A stretch of 64,000 nucleotides of DNA, taken from Halalkalibacter alkaliphilus. GTDB lineage: Bacteria; Bacillota; Bacilli; Bacillales; Bacillaceae_D. This document shows positions 18,598 to 27,277 of the stretch, one piece after another; the first letter of the stretch is position 1; each line of letters begins with the position of its first letter. The notes beneath the pieces were generated by a model. The model did not search any database, was not told the DNA's origin, and saw only the letters and a list, made by a program, of their open reading frames with translations. The DNA is taken from positions 186,001 to 250,000 of the forward strand of contig NZ_JAKRYL010000001.1 in assembly GCF_023555415.1 (NCBI RefSeq), given 5' to 3'. The position numbers and the translations under genes are program-made.

Positions 18598-19677
18598 TTA
18601 TTCACTAGGTAAAAACTCATTCGTGTAGTATCGATCAAGATCAAAACGCTCACTAATTAAACCACTAACTTCCATAATATCTAATGTATTGTTCATGTTA
18701 TCTTCAGTCATATATCCATATGGCACACCATCGAATAACGCAATTTCTTCTAACAATGTCAATTGGCTTGTAGCTGTTTCAACATCAATTCCATCTGGGA
18801 ATAACTCTGTAACAATCTCAGCTGCTTCCTCTTGGTTTTCTAATGTATATTGAAACCCTTTGTCAATTGCTGCTAGGAATCTCTTAACCGTGTTTGGATT
18901 TTCCTCAAGGAATCTCTCATTCCCAATCAGCGTTAAACCCGAAAGGTCATAGCCAAAGTCAGCTAAGTATAATGGTGTTAACTCTGTACCTAATTCCTGT
19001 TCAAAAACGGGATATTCATTCGTTGAAAAGATCGCAACTGCGTCTACTTCTTTATTCAAAAACAACCCATTTCGCGCTGATGATTCTACTTGGACTGCGT
19101 CTACTAAAGATTCATCAACACCATTTGTTTCAAGGAAGTAAGGAAAAACGTTCGTAAACGTAGATGCAATTGACATCGCAATGCTTTTTCCTTCTAAATC
19201 TTTTGGAGTTTCAACCGGTGTGTCTGGGTGTGATGCAATCATAATTGGTGAACGGTTCATATAAGACGCAATCATTTTAATTGGCATGCCTTCGACAATC
19301 CCTTGAGATGGTTCAACTGTTGATGTAACTCCGAAATGGTCTTGCAAACCTGCTACTGCTTGCATCGTATTCGTTGATCCATTTCCTTCTAGTACTTCAA
19401 CATTCAATCCAAATTCCTCGAAGAAACCTTTTTCCTTCGTTACAAAAAATGGCGCAAACTCACCTTTGATTCTCCAGTTTAATCGCAAGCTAATATCTGT
19501 CACTTCCGGCTCGCCCATTATTTCACCCTCTACCGCTTCATCCGTTCCTTCTTGAGTTTCATCTACTTCTGCACCATCATTAGATTCAGGAGCCACTGAT
19601 TCTTCACTTCCTCCACAAGCTGCTAGCCCTACCAGTATGAGTATACTTAACACCAACATTTTGATTAATTGCTTCAT
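18598..19677 (-). CDS. ABC transporter substrate-binding lipoprotein (NMT1/THI5-like)
   Basis: The 359-residue lipoprotein has a type II signal peptide ending LVGLAAC, then an acidic linker and an SsuA/NMT1 fold starting ISLRLNWRIKGEFAPFFVTKEKG. Such proteins capture sulfonates, nitrate, pyrimidine precursors of thiamine, riboflavin or other heterocycles at the membrane surface. The ATG at 19677 is seven bases after GGAGG; an ATG two codons earlier is too close to it. The operon context (amidases and a PucR) points to a nitrogenous heterocycle or its breakdown product as ligand. Confidence 0.9.
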   Translation of the reverse strand: MKQLIKMLVLSILILVGLAACGGSEESVAPESNDGAEVDETQEGTDEAVEGEIMGEPEVTDISLRLNWRIKGEFAPFFVTKEKGFFEEFGLNVEVLEGNGSTNTMQAVAGLQDHFGVTSTVEPSQGIVEGMPIKMIASYMNRSPIMIASHPDTPVETPKDLEGKSIAMSIASTFTNVFPYFLETNGVDESLVDAVQVESSARNGLFLNKEVDAVAIFSTNEYPVFEQELGTELTPLYLADFGYDLSGLTLIGNERFLEENPNTVKRFLAAIDKGFQYTLENQEEAAEIVTELFPDGIDVETATSQLTLLEEIALFDGVPYGYMTEDNMNNTLDIMEVSGLISERFDLDRYYTNEFLPSE

Positions 19678-19703
19678 TGTCATTCCTCCAGCTATTTTTT
19701 TGA

Positions 19704-20498
19704 TTAAATCTCTGCGAGTATTCCCTGTGACTTAAATATAGATCGAATATTCTGAACTTGTTTGTTGAACTCGGGCTCTTCTCTCGTTGCGCTATGTCGT
19801 GGTCTTTGCAAGCTAATCGGGATTTCTTTTAAGATGGTTCCTGGCCTCTCAGACATCACAATGACTTTATCTGATAAGAATACAGCCTCCTCAATGCTAT
19901 GAGTAATAAAAACAGTTGTAAATCCATATTTATCAGAAAGCTTCAACAAGTCATACATCATTTGTTCTCTTGTTAAGGCATCTAACGCTCCAAACGGTTC
20001 ATCCATCAGCAATAATTTTGGATCCTGAATCAATGCTCTGCAAATCGAAACTCGCTGCCTCATTCCACCTGACAACTCATGTGGATACTTATCTTCAAAC
20101 CCTTTTAAACCGACAGACTCCAATAATTCTAATGCTTTGGATCGATTCGTTTGTTTGTTTTTACGGTCTAACCATGTAATTCCTTTAAGCTCTAACGGAA
20201 ATAACACGTTATCTATTACCGTTCTCCAAGCAAGAAGAACATCTTTTTGGAACACAACTGCAGCACCATCTGCTATTCTCTTTAAAGGTTCGTCATTGAT
20301 CTCTACGACTCCAGTTGAAGGTTTGTCAAGACCTGCAATAATTCTCATAATCGTACTTTTCCCACAACCACTTGGCCCGACTACAGCTAAAAATTGCCCT
20401 GGATCTATGGTAAGGAAGATATTACTTAATGCTTTTACATCACCTGTCTTTGTTCGAAAAACTTTTTCTACGTTTGTCAAATTTAGTTTTGTCGACAT
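19704..20498 (-). CDS. ABC transporter ATP-binding protein (SsuB/TauB type)
   Basis: The 264-residue ATPase has Walker A GPSGCGKST, a Q-loop in VVFQKDVLLAW, signature ELSGGMRQRV, Walker B LLLMDEPFGALD and the switch His in FITHS. It belongs to the nitrate/sulfonate/taurine group. Its ATG overlaps the permease stop by one base (TAATG), so translation is coupled. It powers the importer made with the adjacent permease and binding protein. Confidence 0.94.
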   Translation of the reverse strand: MSTKLNLTNVEKVFRTKTGDVKALSNIFLTIDPGQFLAVVGPSGCGKSTIMRIIAGLDKPSTGVVEINDEPLKRIADGAAVVFQKDVLLAWRTVIDNVLFPLELKGITWLDRKNKQTNRSKALELLESVGLKGFEDKYPHELSGGMRQRVSICRALIQDPKLLLMDEPFGALDALTREQMMYDLLKLSDKYGFTTVFITHSIEEAVFLSDKVIVMSERPGTILKEIPISLQRPRHSATREEPEFNKQVQNIRSIFKSQGILAEI

Positions 20499-21328
20499 TA
20501 TCGATCCCCTCCTGCTTTATTTGCGTGATACCATGGCATAACAAGCCTTTCTAAAACATGTACAAGCAGGAATAAAAGCATTCCCATAATGGCTAAAGCG
20601 AATAATGTGGCAAAAACCAGTACCGTATCAAGTCTAGCATTCGCCGTTAATTGCAAGTAACCTAGTCCACGTTCTGAAGCTACAAACTCACCAACAATTG
20701 CTCCGACTACAGCTAAAGTGACACCTACTTTAAATCCACCAAAAAGATGTGGCAATGCATTAGGCAAGCGTAAGTAGTAGAAGATTTTCCATTCTGAAAT
20801 TCCGATTGAACGTCCTAAATCATGCATATCTTTATCAAGGGAACGAAATCCATTAACAGCATTGATGACAACTGGAAAAAATGAAATCAAACAAGCTAGA
20901 AGTACTTTTGTTGTTAATCCATAGCCAAACCAAATGACTAAAATCGGAGCAATTGAGACCATCGGGATACACTGAATCCCAATTAATACCGGGTAAAGCG
21001 AGTTTGCTAGATATTTCGAATAAACGATTGAAATAGCTAGTGGTATACCAATGCATAAACTTAATAGAAATCCTAAAGCTACTTCTGTTAGCGTGGTAAG
21101 AGAATGACTAAATAACAATTGAGAGTCTGCAGCCATCCTAGAAAGAATATCAACTGGTGAAGGTAGTAAATACCTGGGAACATCTAGTAAAACCGTTAAC
21201 GTCTGCCATATAACACCAAACCCAACAATCGTTAAGAGCGCCCAAACAAATTGAGGAACGTGAATAGGTTTTCTCTCTACTTTATTATGGACCTTTTGAT
21301 TCGTTATTTTCATTTCATTTGATTGCAT
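20498..21328 (-). CDS. ABC transporter permease (SsuC type)
   Basis: The 276-residue membrane protein has about six helices and the BPD_transp_1 coupling loop DLGRSIGISEWKIFYYLRLP followed by NALPHLFGG. It lies between the PucR gene (24 bases upstream) and the ATPase gene and completes the importer. The N-terminal 30 residues are hydrophilic and basic. Confidence 0.93.
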   Translation of the reverse strand: MQSNEMKITNQKVHNKVERKPIHVPQFVWALLTIVGFGVIWQTLTVLLDVPRYLLPSPVDILSRMAADSQLLFSHSLTTLTEVALGFLLSLCIGIPLAISIVYSKYLANSLYPVLIGIQCIPMVSIAPILVIWFGYGLTTKVLLACLISFFPVVINAVNGFRSLDKDMHDLGRSIGISEWKIFYYLRLPNALPHLFGGFKVGVTLAVVGAIVGEFVASERGLGYLQLTANARLDTVLVFATLFALAIMGMLLFLLVHVLERLVMPWYHANKAGGDR

Positions 21329-21352
21329 GTTTGACGCCTCCTATTAATTTTA

Positions 21353-23047
21353 TTATTTGACCATTTCTCCTTTTATCTCGATTCCTAATTGTTCCCTTAA
21401 AAGAGGCGACGAATCTCCCTTCATTTTCCGCAGCTTTAAAGCGATTTGCAATTCTAAACAAACTTCTGGATCCTCGAGTTCTACTCCTAATATCGAAGCA
21501 ATCTTCTCCATTCTGTAAACAACGGTATTATAATGAGTGAATAGCTTTTCTGCGGTTACCCGAATGTTCCGATTCGATTGAAAGTAAACTTCGAGTGTCT
21601 CAATATACGTTAACCCTTTGTTTTCATATTCAGTTAAATTCCCTAGCAGATCATCAATATATTGATTTACTTCCATATTGTTTGGAAGCAAATACAGCAA
21701 CCGATATATGTGTAAATCATTAAATGAAATTAACCGTTCCTTATACTCGTATTGGTCACTGATCTCTTTTACTTTTTGAGCCCGTTTATAGCTTATAACA
21801 ATGTCCTCAAGACGATTGACAGGGACACCTGCACATAAAAAGTAGGAAGGACCCATTTTTTTGTAATGATAAAATCGTTCTAACTCGCTATTGATTATCT
21901 TCACACTTCGTCTTAAGGCTAACTCTGAATCTTCAATGACGAGAAATACATATTCTCCCTGTAAGGTCGTTGCTAATATCTCTCCTTTGATCGTATTTGT
22001 TAGATTTTTAATTAAATACGTACACTCTTCTAAATTACGGATGGCTTGTTCTGGTGAGTGCAAGATCAGAACATCAAACCATTTATTCCTCACATCTATA
22101 CCAAAAGAACTTGTTCGCATTTCTACATCATTTATAGAGGTGAAATGTCCTAATAAGATGTCTTGAATAAACTGATTAAGGTATTTCTTTTCAATATTCT
22201 TTCTAGCAATTCGATTGGCAAGCTCCATACTTAGCATGCTGCCTATTTTTTCAATGGTTAAGCAATCTACCTCAGTCAGTTCATAGTTGCTTTCGATACA
22301 AGCAATAAACGGAATGTGATCAAGTAATTGCTGCTCCTCTCCTATTAATGGAATCGCGTAACATTGAAATTCTTCTTCGCGAATTTTGATTGAACGTAAG
22401 CCATTACCAGCGGTCGACTCAAGATCCTGTGTCACTTTCACCATTTCAACTGAATCTAATACCTCATAAAAGAGTGGAGCTATGATATTTCCATCATGGT
22501 CATACATGATAATTGGATTTCCGATAAGTTTCTCTAATTTATATATCACCTTATTTAAGTCTTGCCCTTGCGACAAATCGATTGTAAATTTCTGAATTCG
22601 GTCATACAACGTTATTAAATGTTCCGATTCCTTATAAAACACTTCTTCCATTGCGACCCGAACAATATCAGAAAAGGCTGTTGTTGGGGGAATTTCTACG
22701 ATTGGAAAGTTATACTCATTCGCCTTTTTTATTAAACTTTCTGGAATATTTGGGATAAACCGTTTCACCTTTATCCCCATTCCTGCCACTTGCTTATCTA
22801 CCAATTGCGGAATCAAATCAGCGAATTCTTCTAAGTTTTCACGAAAAGGATAACCAGTCGTCATGATGAATTCTTTTGGTCTTACAAATTCAACAATTTC
22901 CGGACTCCCTACTATATTAATTCGATCAATGATGTTATTTTTGCTTGCATGGCCCGCAGCAAGTATAGAATCAGCCAAAGGATCTAGTTGCAACAGCCCT
23001 TCAATGGTTAGACCTCGTTTTTCAAAATTGCCTTCCAGACTGAACAC
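21353..23047 (-). CDS. PucR family transcriptional regulator (heterocycle module)
   Basis: The 564-residue protein has a PucR N-terminal domain (GLTIEGLLQLDPLADSILAA, then EFIMTTGYPF), a central region with a possible GAF fold and a C-terminal PucR helix-turn-helix (NRNIRVTAEKLFTHYNTVVY). It is the first gene of the operon that encodes the importer and amidases, so it is probably autoregulated and specific to them. The start is unclear: the GTG at 23047 directly abuts AGGAG, while a CTG at 23038 has ideal spacing from AGGAGGTG. The two PucR proteins in the window differ clearly, so they likely sense different compounds. Confidence 0.87.
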   Translation of the reverse strand: MFSLEGNFEKRGLTIEGLLQLDPLADSILAAGHASKNNIIDRINIVGSPEIVEFVRPKEFIMTTGYPFRENLEEFADLIPQLVDKQVAGMGIKVKRFIPNIPESLIKKANEYNFPIVEIPPTTAFSDIVRVAMEEVFYKESEHLITLYDRIQKFTIDLSQGQDLNKVIYKLEKLIGNPIIMYDHDGNIIAPLFYEVLDSVEMVKVTQDLESTAGNGLRSIKIREEEFQCYAIPLIGEEQQLLDHIPFIACIESNYELTEVDCLTIEKIGSMLSMELANRIARKNIEKKYLNQFIQDILLGHFTSINDVEMRTSSFGIDVRNKWFDVLILHSPEQAIRNLEECTYLIKNLTNTIKGEILATTLQGEYVFLVIEDSELALRRSVKIINSELERFYHYKKMGPSYFLCAGVPVNRLEDIVISYKRAQKVKEISDQYEYKERLISFNDLHIYRLLYLLPNNMEVNQYIDDLLGNLTEYENKGLTYIETLEVYFQSNRNIRVTAEKLFTHYNTVVYRMEKIASILGVELEDPEVCLELQIALKLRKMKGDSSPLLREQLGIEIKGEMVK

Positions 23048-23342
23048 CTCCTATTTTTTATTTGTTCATCAACTCGGTTAGTTGCTTTTCTATACGATTC
23101 ATTTTATCACTGCACCTGAGCTGATTAATTGTGGCCTCGTCACAACATTTAAAATAAGATATTGTGAATCTTTCCTAATTTTAAAAGCAATTGTTAAATT
23201 TAAACAACAAACTGGTTAGATTATCTTTCTGAACGTTTTTATTTTTCATCAAATTCTCTTTCGTGGTTTTGTGAAACTTCCAGAAACTAATTGTCCTAAT
23301 TTTGTTTGATTTCACTAACTATCTCCTGATCACAAAAAGCAT
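23048..23342. promoter_or_regulatory. Upstream region of the PucR-importer operon with repeated motif
   Basis: No gene is visible. ATTGTGAATCTTTCC (23161-23175) and TTTTGTGAAACTTCC (23267-23281) resemble each other and the TTGTGTGAATTTCC found before the nitrilase gene (24262-24275). They may be sites for the PucR protein encoded next door. The motif is loose and AT-rich. Confidence 0.3.
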
Positions 23343-23387
23343 AGAGGGCACTAAAAAGGTAAAATCGTCCCTTTTTTAGTGCCCTCT
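23343..23387 (-). terminator. Terminator of the nitrilase-family gene
   Basis: A long stem (AGAGGGCACTAAAAA arm with TTTTTAGTGCCCTCT, extended by GG/CC) ends 50 bases after the nitrilase stop and is followed on the minus strand by TATGCTTTTTG. Confidence 0.82.
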
Positions 23388-23437
23388 AATATCCAATACG
23401 TTTTTTAATACACTTACCTGAAATATGAAACAAAAGG

Positions 23438-24196
23438 TCAATCCATCTTAATCACTTCAAAGTCAGAAGATAATAAATTCATGTCATCTAAATCCCAGTT
23501 GAAAATTAAAATAGCAGATTGATTAGATTTGTACGAAAGTAGTCTTTCACCATTCTTAATAACCAAACTTTCCGCGTTCCAAAACGAAACAGTTTTATCT
23601 TCCCCCGTTCGATTACACACAAATATAGGTAACCCAGTATCAATAGACCTTTGTTCCCACTCACCATTCGGTCCGTGTAAACCTGGCCCCCAAGACGCAG
23701 GAGCAACTAGAACTTCTGCCCCTTTTGTGACTAATATATCTGCAATATTTTTTGTGTAAGCATCTGCACATATTAACACTCCAACTTTTATATCCTCTAA
23801 ATCTATCGGTTCAATGAGTTCACCTGATGTAGACCAATTATCTACCCTTGCAATTTTATGTTGTTTTCCAAGCAATTCACCATTTTGATTAATAACAAAA
23901 ACTGAATTGTATAATCGGTTGTTCTGTTTTTCCGCACAACCTAAAAATACAGTTGTTTTTAGCGACTTAACCTTTTGATAAAAATCCTTCATCCATTTAT
24001 CTGGTTGGTGGTTAATCCAATCAGTCCCAACGATATGAGTAAATTGTAATCCACTAGTAGCTAATTCTGGTGTAATAATCCAATCCACCCCTCTTTCTGC
24101 TGCTTGATTAACTGCTTTTTCTATAAGATTTTGATTATATGTAATATCGCCAGCAATTGGTAATAAGTGCAATAAAGCAATCTTTACTTCCCTCAT
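23438..24196 (-). CDS. Carbon-nitrogen hydrolase (nitrilase superfamily)
   Basis: The 252-residue enzyme has the Glu-Lys-Cys triad of the nitrilase superfamily: Glu in WIITPELATSG, Lys in GKQHKIARVDN and Cys in GVLICADAYT. It most resembles the amidase and N-carbamoyl-amidohydrolase branches rather than true nitrilases. It has its own terminator and lies between the ring-opening operon upstream and the PucR-importer operon downstream. A role in removing an amide or carbamoyl group from a pathway intermediate is likely, with the substrate unknown. Confidence 0.85.
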   Translation of the reverse strand: MREVKIALLHLLPIAGDITYNQNLIEKAVNQAAERGVDWIITPELATSGLQFTHIVGTDWINHQPDKWMKDFYQKVKSLKTTVFLGCAEKQNNRLYNSVFVINQNGELLGKQHKIARVDNWSTSGELIEPIDLEDIKVGVLICADAYTKNIADILVTKGAEVLVAPASWGPGLHGPNGEWEQRSIDTGLPIFVCNRTGEDKTVSFWNAESLVIKNGERLLSYKSNQSAILIFNWDLDDMNLLSSDFEVIKMD

Positions 24197-24339
24197 GAAA
24201 TTCCTCCCACTTCATCCTCGTACTTTTATACCTTAGATAATACTACTAAACTTTTAGAACTTTGTGTGAATTTCCTTTATTCATTTTAGGTAGAATTATC
24301 TTTGTATTTCTTCCTAATTGAATGCCTTAAGGCAACCCA

Positions 24340-24376
24340 AAAAGGGAGTCCGTTTAAATGAATTGGTCTCCCTTTT
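24340..24376 (-). terminator. Terminator of the ring-opening operon
   Basis: AAAAGGGAG pairs with CTCCCTTTT over a 19-base loop, 50 bases after the amidohydrolase stop, and is followed on the minus strand by a run of five T. A GCCTTAAGGC palindrome lies next to it (24324-24333). Confidence 0.7.
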
Positions 24377-24426
24377 GCTTACTTTTTTAGTTTTCAATTA
24401 AACAACCAACTGATACATATCCGTCT

Positions 24427-25434
24427 TTACTTCACCACCTCAATTTTAAGAGGTGCAGGAGCAGGTGCCTCCGCTATTAATTCAGAGAAAGACTTACAAT
24501 CATATTGAAGATCTAACGTCACTTTCGTCAACTCACTTTGAACTCTCTGATTATTTGGAGTTCTACTAATCCACATTAACAGTTGCTCTAGTTCATCAGC
24601 CTCGTAAAAACGTGAAACATAAGCTAATAGCTGAGCATATTGCAACATATTTCCACTACCTAATGGATTAAAGAAATCCCGTAAGTTATCAGAACCTAAC
24701 TGAATGGTTACTCCTGCCTTAGCCAAATCTTTTACTCTTGTCAGAGAACGGGTAGCAATAGCCGTCGGGCATGTTGTTACTGTCATACCAGACTCTGCCA
24801 CAGCTTCAATCGTTTCCTGAGCGATCTTATCATCCACATTGGTTAAGGAACAACAATGAATGGCTGACACCTTATCTTTTAGCTCTCTTTCCTTCGTAAC
24901 TTGTGCTAAATAAGGTAAATGAAAGTCATCAACTCTACCTGTTTCATCCGTATGAAATTCAATCCAATCAACATCATATTCCTCAGCTAAGTTCATAATT
25001 TTATCTATATGTTCTTTTCCTTTGTTATCCATACTTGTGTGACCACCAATTCCAGATACACCCATTTCCAAAGCCTCTTTTAGCATATACTCTGTTTCAG
25101 GGAATCGGTCAAACCCTTCTTGATTAAAAGCAATTAGGTCAAGAACGAGGCGGTCTTTCCATTCCTCCTTCAATTCTAAAAGAGCCTCTAGTGCTCTTAA
25201 CTCAAACAATGGATCAATATCAACATGTGTACGGACATAGGTAGTTCCGTATAAATACATCTTTTCGAGTGCTTTTGTTGCTGATTCTTTTATTTCAAAT
25301 ATAGTCATTTCTTTCTTTGCTTTCCTCGTCCACTCAGCCCTTTTAGGTGCCGGGGCATCAACGTACTTTCTTGGTGGAATCAAAAATCCTTTATCAATAT
25401 GTGCGTGGTAGTTCTTCCATCCTGAATAGTTCAT
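24427..25434 (-). CDS. Cytosine deaminase/AtzC-like metal-dependent amidohydrolase
   Basis: The 335-residue amidohydrolase-superfamily enzyme has metal ligands in NYHAHIDKGF (His-x-His), VRTHVDID, IEFHTDE, IHCCSL and GSDNLRDFF (Asp). This layout matches the cytosine deaminase and N-isopropylammelide hydrolase (AtzC) group, which remove an amino or alkylamino group from a pyrimidine or triazine ring. Its ATG overlaps the stop of the ring-opening amidohydrolase gene by four bases (ATGA). The natural reading is that it makes the oxo-ring substrate that the neighbour opens. It is shorter than most AtzC proteins (about 400). Confidence 0.85.
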   Translation of the reverse strand: MNYSGWKNYHAHIDKGFLIPPRKYVDAPAPKRAEWTRKAKKEMTIFEIKESATKALEKMYLYGTTYVRTHVDIDPLFELRALEALLELKEEWKDRLVLDLIAFNQEGFDRFPETEYMLKEALEMGVSGIGGHTSMDNKGKEHIDKIMNLAEEYDVDWIEFHTDETGRVDDFHLPYLAQVTKERELKDKVSAIHCCSLTNVDDKIAQETIEAVAESGMTVTTCPTAIATRSLTRVKDLAKAGVTIQLGSDNLRDFFNPLGSGNMLQYAQLLAYVSRFYEADELEQLLMWISRTPNNQRVQSELTKVTLDLQYDCKSFSELIAEAPAPAPLKIEVVK

Positions 25435-26474
25435 CGAATCCCTCCTATACGAACGACTGGCGCAATTAAATTAGATCCTTGTGGTCCTTGATGCTCCGAT
25501 CCTGCCGAACATAAGATTCTCGTTTCACCTACATAACTTCCTACTACTGCATTAGCTACCGCTTTTGCTAGAATTCCAGAATGCATTGAAAGCGCATCTG
25601 TATGCATTGTATGCCTCCTGCCTCTTACTTTACCGATCGCATCGGCACCTGCATTAACAAAGACATTTACAATTTGTTGCTGCTGATCTTCCGTTAAAAA
25701 GGCTTCCTCTTCAATTCCTGCGTCAAGGAAAGCACTCTTCAACCCTTGAAGATCAAGTGCATCCTCCATTACTCCAGCTCCAATATATAGATTACTAGAA
25801 GATTTTTTTGAGTTACCCATTACGATAACTCTAGCTGCCACTTGTTCTTGACCAGCTGAGACAGATGCTTTTGTTGAGTAAAGTGAATGATCGTTGTTGA
25901 TACTTCCTTCATGAACCTCTTCTCGGTTCACTTCTTTTAGAGCAACCGCCACCCCAAGAGCCGAAGAAGCTTTTGCAAGAGCTCCACCTTCACCCCACGG
26001 ACATTTTACTTCTACGCATTTCACATCATCTAACGATTCAATTCCTGCCTCTTCCATTGCTTTAGCAACTGCCTCTGCAACTAAATCTACTTGTGCTAGC
26101 GTTCCAATTTGTTCTTTTTCTAATACCGGGGTCGATGAAACACCAAATGCAAATCGCTTCTCATTAAATGGCATTCCTTCGCTCGACTCTTCTTTAATGA
26201 ATAATGTATAGTGCGGCGTCATAAGCCCACCCGTCTTTCCGATCATCATCATCGGAATCGTATCAAAAACTTCTTGATGATTCATATCAAGATATTCAGA
26301 TAAAAGCACTTGAAAAGCTAATGTCGAATACCCTCTTGCATACCCATCACCTTCTGTTTGAGCAATGATAGCCTTAATCGATTCGGCTTTCACTTCTTCT
26401 TTTTCGAGTAGTTCCTTTAATGCAGAAACATCTCCAGGATGATCCATATCACAACGAATTAATTGAAAGTTCAT
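25431..26474 (-). CDS. Ring-opening amidohydrolase (cyanuric acid hydrolase/barbiturase family)
   Basis: The 347-residue protein belongs to the small AtzD/TrzD/barbiturase family, whose fold has three repeats each giving a Ser-Lys pair. Diagnostic stretches are IIAQTEGDGYARGYS, GKTGGLMTPHYTLF, VKCPWGEGGALAKASSALG and, at the C-terminus, CSAGSEHQGPQGSN followed by IAPVVRIGG, the structural metal site. It opens cyanuric acid to carboxybiuret or barbituric acid to ureidomalonate. The ATG at 26474 follows AGGTGTG and is preferred to an upstream ATG at 26519. It is the first gene of a two-gene operon. Sequence alone does not separate the two activities. Confidence 0.9.
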   Translation of the reverse strand: MNFQLIRCDMDHPGDVSALKELLEKEEVKAESIKAIIAQTEGDGYARGYSTLAFQVLLSEYLDMNHQEVFDTIPMMMIGKTGGLMTPHYTLFIKEESSEGMPFNEKRFAFGVSSTPVLEKEQIGTLAQVDLVAEAVAKAMEEAGIESLDDVKCVEVKCPWGEGGALAKASSALGVAVALKEVNREEVHEGSINNDHSLYSTKASVSAGQEQVAARVIVMGNSKKSSSNLYIGAGVMEDALDLQGLKSAFLDAGIEEEAFLTEDQQQQIVNVFVNAGADAIGKVRGRRHTMHTDALSMHSGILAKAVANAVVGSYVGETRILCSAGSEHQGPQGSNLIAPVVRIGGIR

Positions 26475-26553
26475 ATTTACACACCTCTTTTTTGAATTCG
26501 TAATGCACTTTCTTAGCATGATTTAATGGTAGCATTTACGAAAAAAAGAGTAA

Positions 26554-26596
26554 TTGTGTGAAATTCATAATATTTGTTATTATGTATTATGAATTT
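26554..26596 (-). promoter_or_regulatory. Candidate operator before the ring-opening operon
   Basis: A 12-bp inverted repeat, AAATTCATAATA (26561-26572) with TATTATGAATTT (26585-26596), lies about 90 bases before the barbiturase-family start. It overlaps TTGTGTGAAATTC (26554-26566), which differs by one base from TTGTGTGAATTTC before the nitrilase gene (24262-24274). The shared sequence suggests one regulator, possibly the PucR at 21-23 kb. Confidence 0.4.
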
Positions 26597-26794
26597 TTAC
26601 TATTTTTATTGCCTCTTGTTAAAAAACCACAACAACATTGGAGGTTTTCTTACACCGGCTACTTTTAAGCTTATTGTTTCATTCAAACGCACTTATTGAC
26701 TTTACTAAAAAAACTTTATTAATTTAACGTTTCAAACTTTGATATTTCGGGTAAAGAAAGAAAAAAAGTGTAAGTAATATTAGGAGTGAAAGCA

Positions 26795-27157
26795 ATGTTA
26801 AATAAAGACAATTTAAACGTGGTTTGGCAAGGAATTGAATATAATATAACTGTCGAAGAGGAATTAGATGGTATTCAAGTGTTAAGAAGAAATGACGATG
26901 AGTACTTGATTGCCATGGTTGAGAAACCGATCTCGAAAATAAAAGTGAAGGAACTCGGATTAAAATATCAACATATTTACTTTATCTATACATACCAAGA
27001 ATTCGAGGATGAACCTTTTCGAGTAGTTTGCTATAGAAACAAAAAAATCATCACATGTGATACTTCTTGGAACAGTCTGATCGATGTATTGAATTATTTG
27101 TATGAAGGCTTTGGCTTTGATTTAGAAGATGAATACGACGTCATGAATGATGAGTAA
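26795..27157 (+). CDS. Hypothetical protein (120 aa)
   Basis: I do not recognise this protein. It is soluble and acidic at the C-terminus (GFDLEDEYDVMNDE), with no signal peptide or membrane segment and no obvious catalytic motif. The ATG at 26795 has TAGGAG eight bases upstream; a GTG at 26786 overlaps that site. It is one of the few plus-strand genes and stands alone, divergent from the ring-opening operon and convergent with the broken kinase gene. Confidence 0.7.
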   Translation: MLNKDNLNVVWQGIEYNITVEEELDGIQVLRRNDDEYLIAMVEKPISKIKVKELGLKYQHIYFIYTYQEFEDEPFRVVCYRNKKIITCDTSWNSLIDVLNYLYEGFGFDLEDEYDVMNDE

Positions 27158-27252
27158 TTGATTACATATTAATAAAAGCCCCCCCCGATGTCTAAACTGA
27201 AAAAAATTTTTTACGCTAATATTTATGTTGGAAGGATGCCACTACAGAAAAA

Positions 27253-27271
27253 TGCCTGTCATTGACAGGCA
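27253..27271 (-). terminator. Terminator of the broken kinase gene
   Basis: TGCCTGTC-ATT-GACAGGCA is an 8-bp perfect stem ending seven bases from the kinase stop, with TTTTT following on the minus strand. Confidence 0.75.
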
Positions 27272-27277
27272 CCTCTC

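Noticed and set aside
18598-21328. Thiamine-precursor (HMP) importer
   Set aside because: NMT1-type binding proteins also serve other heterocycles; there is no TPP riboswitch and no thi gene, while amidases and PucR surround it.
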